From assembly GCA_030638845.1 (NCBI GenBank), contig DAOWDW010000006.1:1-9340 (forward strand): DNA of 9,340 bases, read 5' to 3'. Origin of the DNA: Candidatus Peregrinibacteria bacterium (GTDB lineage Bacteria > Patescibacteriota > Gracilibacteria > Peribacterales > Peribacteraceae). How positions within the stretch are numbered: position 1 is the first letter of the stretch; each line of letters begins with the position of its first letter. A model generated the notes under the pieces. That model saw only the letters and a list, made by a program, of their open reading frames with translations. It did not search any database and was not told where the DNA came from. A program made the translations under genes and the position numbers. Below, in pieces: positions 5,974 through 9,340 of this stretch.

Positions 5974-6936
5974 ATGAAAACAAACAAATACACACTAAAT
6001 TTTAGGGAGCATAGGCTTATATTTGATGGTCTAGAGCATTCAGAACCTCAAGTTCAGAATCTAGGAGATGATGCTGAGCCACCAGTTCCAATGACTCAAG
6101 AGGAATTAGAAGCTGTAGCATTAGATGTAGTTGATAGACAAGTTGTATTAGGAGCATCAGAAATTCCTTCGCAGGAGAGTGATAACGAAGCTGCTGAATT
6201 ATTATTTAATGATCAAACAGATACAGAACCAGAATTAATTGGCTCAGAACCAGAAGATACAAATGCTACGTCATCCGAAGCAACAGATAAAGATAAAAAA
6301 GGATTAGCAAAAAAAATTAAGGAAGAAAAATATGTAGAAAAGAAATCTTATGAACAACTTATAAAAGAAGGAATTTTAAATTTCTTTAAAAAATTAAATG
6401 AATTTTTGGATAATTTTATGAAAAACTTGGCAGAAGGATTTGGGCAAGTAAAAGAAATGGTTAATAAAAAGCCAAAAGCATCTGATTCTTTAGATAATCA
6501 ACTTAAAGAAATTGATGCTCAATTAAAAGAACAAAGAGAAAAATTAGGCACTTTAGATCCTAAGAAAGATTCTGAAGCAATTACTACACTTAAAGAATCT
6601 ATCAAGAAACTTGGAGAAAGGCACAAAGAGATTAAAGCTGAAAAGAAAGAAAAAGAGAAAAAAGAAAAAGAAAAAGAAAAGGATAATTTAAAGAAAAAAT
6701 ATAACAACGAATTGGAATCTAAAGGTCTTCTACCATATGATATTCATATATCGGATGATGGAATATTGGAAATTGTATATGAAGCGAATGAAGAAGGGAA
6801 AATAAATGAATTCAGAAATGCTTTGGATAGAAAAAAAATTCAAAATACAGAGATTAAAACGACGGAAGATAACAAGGAAATAGTTATCTTCTCAATAAAT
6901 ATGAATGGTAATGAAACAAGGGTGACAATTAAGTGA
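5974..6936 (+). CDS. Hypothetical acidic/coiled-coil protein (320 aa)
   Basis: I do not recognise the family. The N-terminus (MKTNKYTLNFREHRLIFDGL) is basic and aromatic and looks like a short targeting or docking segment. Residues ~30-105 are acidic, Ser/Thr/Pro-containing and probably disordered. Residues ~110-165 are helical with an amphipathic stretch (ILNFFKKLNEFLDNF). Residues ~171-245 are a Lys/Glu coiled coil with a KEK-rich end, and residues ~252-320 alternate like a small alpha/beta domain. No signal peptide or catalytic motif is seen. The predicted transcript is leaderless, and the codons after the ATG are A/C-rich with little structure. The gene lies between rpoC and rpsL, an unusual place for a long non-ribosomal protein. 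Its TGA stop is the only one among the recognised genes here; reading through it would reach TAA only ten codons later, so the end is nearly fixed either way. Confidence 0.8.
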   Translation: MKTNKYTLNFREHRLIFDGLEHSEPQVQNLGDDAEPPVPMTQEELEAVALDVVDRQVVLGASEIPSQESDNEAAELLFNDQTDTEPELIGSEPEDTNATSSEATDKDKKGLAKKIKEEKYVEKKSYEQLIKEGILNFFKKLNEFLDNFMKNLAEGFGQVKEMVNKKPKASDSLDNQLKEIDAQLKEQREKLGTLDPKKDSEAITTLKESIKKLGERHKEIKAEKKEKEKKEKEKEKDNLKKKYNNELESKGLLPYDIHISDDGILEIVYEANEEGKINEFRNALDRKKIQNTEIKTTEDNKEIVIFSINMNGNETRVTIK

Positions 6937-6990
6937 AATAATCTAATAAAAAATCTCCTGTAAAATATCTTTACTTCTATTATACATTTG

Positions 6991-7044
6991 CGTAGACTTT
7001 TTCAGCTTCGTAGAGCTTTGCAGTATCTGCTAAAGCGATCTACG
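6991..7044 (+). repeat. Long hairpin with duplicated 5' arm in the rpsL leader region
   Basis: CGTAGAGCTTTGCAG (7009-7023) pairs with CTGC-T-AAAGC-GA-TCTACG (7027-7044), a 15-bp stem with a 1-nt and a 2-nt bulge and a 3-nt loop. A second CGTAGA at 6991-6996 could compete for TCTACG, and 6990-7005 resembles 7008-7023 at 12 of 16 positions. No T-run follows. It ends 28 nt before the rpsL ATG, so it is a candidate leader regulatory structure or a dispersed palindrome. Confidence 0.5.
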
Positions 7045-7072
7045 ACTATTTGAATTGTTATTAATCTATTTT

Positions 7073-7492
7073 ATGCCAACTATAAGCCAACTAATTCGCA
7101 AACCGCGCAAAGATAAGCGTACAAAATCTAAGTCTCCTGCACTTCAGTATACTTGGAACGCGCTGAAAATGAAGAATGTTCCTTTGCCTAAAGGGGCACC
7201 TCTAAAACGTGGTGTTTGTGTGAAAGTAACAACTATGACTCCTAAAAAGCCTAATTCTGCTCTTAGAAAAATTGCTAGAGTACGTTTGACCAATGGTCAT
7301 GAAGTTAAGGCATATATTATGGGAGAAGGGCACAATTTGCAGGAGCACAGTGTAGTTCTTGTTCGTGGAGGTCGTGTAAAAGATCTTCCTGGTGTGCGTT
7401 ATCACATAGTTCGTGGAATATTGGATACAGAAGGCGTACAAAATCGAAGACAAGGTAGAAGTCGCTACGGTGCTAAAAAACCTAAATCTTAA
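7073..7492 (+). CDS. rpsL: 30S ribosomal protein S12
   Basis: The 139-residue product is a clear S12: N-terminus [13 protein letters not shown], then SKSPALQ, RRGVC-equivalent [59 protein letters not shown] and C-terminus [13 protein letters not shown]12 lies at the decoding centre of the small subunit. The streptomycin-contact lysines in KKPNSA and GRVKDLPG are the usual susceptible residues. About 15 residues (around [16 protein letters not shown]) are inserted after SPALQ compared with E. coli, a longer loop also found in Firmicutes S12. The start at 7073 is set by the family N-terminus; an in-frame TTG at 7055 would add six unsupported residues. No Shine-Dalgarno site is present in the AT-rich leader. 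It is followed by rpsG after 19 nt, forming the str operon. Confidence 0.97.
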   Translation: MPTISQLIRKPRKDKRTKSKSPALQYTWNALKMKNVPLPKGAPLKRGVCVKVTTMTPKKPNSALRKIARVRLTNGHEVKAYIMGEGHNLQEHSVVLVRGGRVKDLPGVRYHIVRGILDTEGVQNRRQGRSRYGAKKPKS

Positions 7493-7511
7493 TCTTTATT
7501 TTTTTTCTATT

Positions 7512-7964
7512 ATGGCAAAGCCAATTAAATCATATATTCCAGAGGGATCTGACCCAGTTATTGAAAAATTTATCAATAGCATGATGAAAGATGGTAAGAA
7601 GTCTACTGCTCGTGCTATTTTTTGGGATGCAATGGGAATAATCAAAACCAGAACAAAAGATGCACCACTAGACGTATTTAATAAAGCACTACTAAATGTA
7701 ACACCTTTAGTTGAAGTTAGACCACGAAGAGTAGGAGGATCTGTATATCAGGTTCCTGTAGAGGTAAATCCTAAGCGCCAGCAGGCATTAGCTACACGCT
7801 GGATAATAAATGCTGCAAGAGATAGAAAAGGAACTCCTATGGCAAATCGCCTTGCTTTAGAACTTTTAGATGCATCTTCCGACTTAGGAAATGCCTTTAA
7901 GAAGAAGCAAGACGTATTGCGTATGGCACAAGCAAACAAGGCGTTTGCTCATCTTGCAAAATAA
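7512..7964 (+). CDS. rpsG: 30S ribosomal protein S7
   Basis: The 150-residue product is S7, the primary 16S rRNA 3'-domain binding protein at the head of the small subunit. Recognisable are KFINSMMKDGKKSTARAIF, ALLNVTPLVEVRPRRVGGS, YQVPVEVNPKRQQALATRW, and the C-terminal helix with ANKAFAHLAK. The length is close to the bacterial norm of about 155. The ATG at 7512 matches the usual beginning, although the first residues (MAKPIKSYIP) differ from the common MPRRG-type N-terminus. An upstream in-frame ATG at 7413 lies inside rpsL and is not used. The 19-nt rpsL-rpsG gap is almost entirely T-rich (a run of eight or more T) with no Shine-Dalgarno site, so initiation probably depends on the U-rich leader or coupling. 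Confidence 0.97.
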   Translation: MAKPIKSYIPEGSDPVIEKFINSMMKDGKKSTARAIFWDAMGIIKTRTKDAPLDVFNKALLNVTPLVEVRPRRVGGSVYQVPVEVNPKRQQALATRWIINAARDRKGTPMANRLALELLDASSDLGNAFKKKQDVLRMAQANKAFAHLAK

Positions 7965-7991
7965 GAATCAACTCTTTCCCTTTTACATATA

Positions 7992-8014
7992 ATGGATTTA
8001 AAGAATCTACGAAA
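7992..8014 (+). repeat. 23-bp direct repeat of the fusA start, copy 1
   Basis: This copy begins with ATGGATTTAAAGAATC and is identical over all 23 bases to 8092-8114, exactly 100 bp downstream. Identity stops on both sides. It encodes the first seven residues of EF-G (MDLKNLR) plus two bases. Identity includes synonymous positions, which means recent duplication rather than selection on the protein. Confidence 0.9.
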
Positions 8015-8087
8015 CACCCTCCTTCGCTCCTCGCAGGAGCTTGGAGCTATGGAAGGGCAAGATATATTTACATCATTTTCTCTCTAA
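7992..8087 (+). CDS. Possible 31-codon mini-ORF sharing the EF-G N-terminus
   Basis: From the first copy of the fusA start, the frame reads [20 protein letters not shown] and then [11 protein letters not shown] before a TAA at 8085-8087, 4 nt before the real fusA ATG. The peptide after residue 7 is encoded by the palindromic element and shows no family similarity I recognise. It begins in the position where the fusA start would lie if the insert were removed (27 nt after the rpsG stop), so ribosomes may still initiate here. It could act as a leader peptide that couples or limits fusA translation, or be an inert by-product of duplication. Confidence 0.25.
   Translation: MDLKNLRNTLLRSSQELGAMEGQDIFTSFSL
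8017..8057. repeat. Palindromic intergenic element between the two fusA start copies
   Basis: The left arm CCCTCCTTCGCTCC (8017-8030) pairs imperfectly with GGAGCTATGGAAGGG (8043-8057) across a 12-nt loop. The loop contains a second GGAGC (8036-8040), so GCTCC can pair with either copy; the near alternative, GCTCCT with AGGAGC and a 3-nt loop, is perfect. It is GC-rich against its surroundings and lies in the 77-bp insert between the direct repeats. It resembles CTTCGCT...AGCTATGG palindromes I recall from Patescibacteria, unverified. Confidence 0.6.
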
Positions 8088-8091
8088 CTGT

Positions 8092-8114
8092 ATGGATTTA
8101 AAGAATCTACGAAA
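8092..8114 (+). repeat. fusA: 23-bp direct repeat of the fusA start, copy 2
   Basis: Exact copy of 7992-8014, forming the true start of fusA. The next bases (TATCGG) continue the EF-G family N-terminus ([14 protein letters not shown]), which identifies this copy as the functional one. Confidence 0.9.
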
Positions 8115-9340
8115 TATCGGAATTATTGCACATATAGATGCTGGAAAAACAACTACAACAGAACGTATACTTTTTTACACAGGTGTTAATTACAAAATTG
8201 GAGAAGTGCATGAAGGTGAAGCAACAATGGATTGGATGGAGCAAGAGCAAGAACGTGGAATTACTATTACTTCAGCAGCTACACAGTGTCACTGGACTGC
8301 TAAGACTGTAGATGGAGTAGAAACTGAATGTACTATTAATATTATAGATACCCCAGGCCACGTAGATTTTACAGCAGAGGTAGAACGTAGCTTGCGTGTT
8401 TTAGATGGTGGAGTAGCTGTATTTGATGGATCTCAAGGAGTAGAGCCACAGAGCGAAACAGTATGGAGACAGGCAGATAAATACAATGTTCCTCGCTTGG
8501 CATTTATAAATAAAATGGATAAAACAGGTGGTGATTTTTACATGTCTCTTGCTAGTATTCACGATCGTTTAAGTAAAGATGCTGTTGCTATTCAGCTTCC
8601 TATTGGAGCAGAGTCAGATTTTAATGGAGTTATAGATCTAATTACCAAGAAGGCATATATTTTCGAAGGTAAACATGGTGAAAATAGAAAAGAGATAGAA
8701 ATTCCAGAAGATATGAAAGAAAAAGTTACTGAGTATAGATCTCAGTTAATGGAAAAAGTTGCAGAGTGTGATGATGATCTTACAAATGCATATTTAGAAA
8801 ATAGTGCATTAACAGATGAAGAAATTGTTAAAGGAATAAGAATCGGAGTTGTTAAAAATAAGATATATCCAGTTGCATGTGGTTCTTCCCTTAAAAATGT
8901 TGGAGTACAACTTCTTTTAGACGCTGTAGTTGCATATTTGCCATCTCCTTTAGATGTTCCATGTGCTAAGGGTATAAATCCTAAAACAGAAAAGGAAGAA
9001 GAGAGAAAACCAGATGTAACCGAACCTCTTTCTGGTCTTTCATTTAAAATTGCTACAGATCCATACGTTGGAAAATTAACTTTCTTCCGTGTTTACTCTG
9101 GAGTACTTAAATCTGGAAGTTACGTTATAAATACAAGAAGTGGAAACAAGGAAAGAATAGGTCGTATTGTAAAAATGCATGCAAATTCAAGGCAAGAAGT
9201 AGATCGAGTAGAAGCAGGAGATATTGCCGCTATTATTGGTCTTAAAGATTCACGTACAGGAGACACTCTTTGTGATGACGGTAATCCAATACAGCTAGAA
9301 TCTATTACATTTGCAGAACCTGTTATAAGTATTGCAGTAG
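8092..9340 (+). CDS. fusA: Elongation factor G, partial (3' end outside window)
   Basis: 416 codons of EF-G, the GTPase that drives ribosomal translocation and, with RRF, ribosome recycling. The G domain shows G1 [15 protein letters not shown] (from residue 13), the switch I segment [21 protein letters not shown]3 DTPGHVDF and G4 NKMD. The C-terminal side of the visible part enters domain II ([30 protein letters not shown]). No in-frame stop or TGA occurs. The family-length protein is about 700 residues, so roughly 60% is visible. The gene follows rpsG after 127 bp, longer than the other str operon gap because of a duplicated start and palindromic insert. Its immediate leader (TTTTCTCTCTAACTGT) is pyrimidine-rich without a Shine-Dalgarno site. 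Confidence 0.97.
   Translation, partial: MDLKNLRNIGIIAHIDAGKTTTTERILFYTGVNYKIGEVHEGEATMDWMEQEQERGITITSAATQCHWTAKTVDGVETECTINIIDTPGHVDFTAEVERSLRVLDGGVAVFDGSQGVEPQSETVWRQADKYNVPRLAFINKMDKTGGDFYMSLASIHDRLSKDAVAIQLPIGAESDFNGVIDLITKKAYIFEGKHGENRKEIEIPEDMKEKVTEYRSQLMEKVAECDDDLTNAYLENSALTDEEIVKGIRIGVVKNKIYPVACGSSLKNVGVQLLLDAVVAYLPSPLDVPCAKGINPKTEKEEERKPDVTEPLSGLSFKIATDPYVGKLTFFRVYSGVLKSGSYVINTRSGNKERIGRIVKMHANSRQEVDRVEAGDIAAIIGLKDSRTGDTLCDDGNPIQLESITFAEPVISIAV

Noticed and set aside
7413..7511. Extended S7 start inside rpsL
   Set aside because: The added 33 residues have no counterpart in S7; the ATG at 7512 fits the family length.
2008..9340. UGA recoded to glycine, as in Gracilibacteria/Absconditabacteria
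   Set aside because: No in-frame TGA occurs in rpoC, rpsL, rpsG or the visible fusA, glycine is coded by GGN throughout, and the gene at 5974 appears to end in TGA.

Overview
The window is AT-rich bacterial chromosome with short intergenic gaps, small secreted or membrane-anchored proteins of unknown function, and core transcription and translation genes. It uses the standard bacterial code: no TGA lies inside any recognisable gene, and TAA, TAG and TGA all end genes. The F420-ligase-like gene, the near-leaderless promoters, the absence of Shine-Dalgarno sites and the palindromic intergenic elements together suggest a Candidate Phyla Radiation (Patescibacteria) organism. That placement is an inference and has not been tested by phylogeny.

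Layout. Positions 1-866 hold a leftward two-gene operon: a membrane-anchored protein, then a CofE-like (F420-0:gamma-glutamyl ligase family) gene cut by the window edge. A 197-bp divergent region carries an extended -10 promoter in each direction. Positions 1064-1745 hold a rightward pair: a small double-CxxC zinc-ribbon protein and a small lipoprotein. Positions 1746-2007 are non-coding, with a purine-rich 9-nt repeat tract, a GC hairpin and a terminator-like structure just before rpoC. rpoC (RNA polymerase beta') spans 2008-5892 but is interrupted by a single in-frame TAA at 4402-4404. A perfect 32-bp palindrome follows rpoC, then a leaderless gene for an acidic, coiled-coil protein of unknown function (5974-6936). 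The str operon follows: rpsL (7073), rpsG (7512) and the start of fusA (8092, running off the window).

The right two thirds keep the common bacterial order rpoC - rpsL - rpsG - fusA, with one unknown gene inserted and no rpoB directly upstream of rpoC. The strongest anomaly is the stop codon in rpoC. It replaces a normally conserved glutamate between the catalytic-aspartate half and the bridge-helix/trigger-loop half, while everything after it stays in frame and well conserved. It may be a sequence error, a true split gene, or a recoded stop; the sequence alone cannot decide. The second anomaly is an exact 23-bp duplication of the fusA start, spaced 100 bp apart, with a palindromic element between the copies. 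This creates a 31-codon mini-ORF sharing the first seven residues of EF-G. Most intergenic gaps hold a palindromic structure, and none of the gene starts has a convincing Shine-Dalgarno site.
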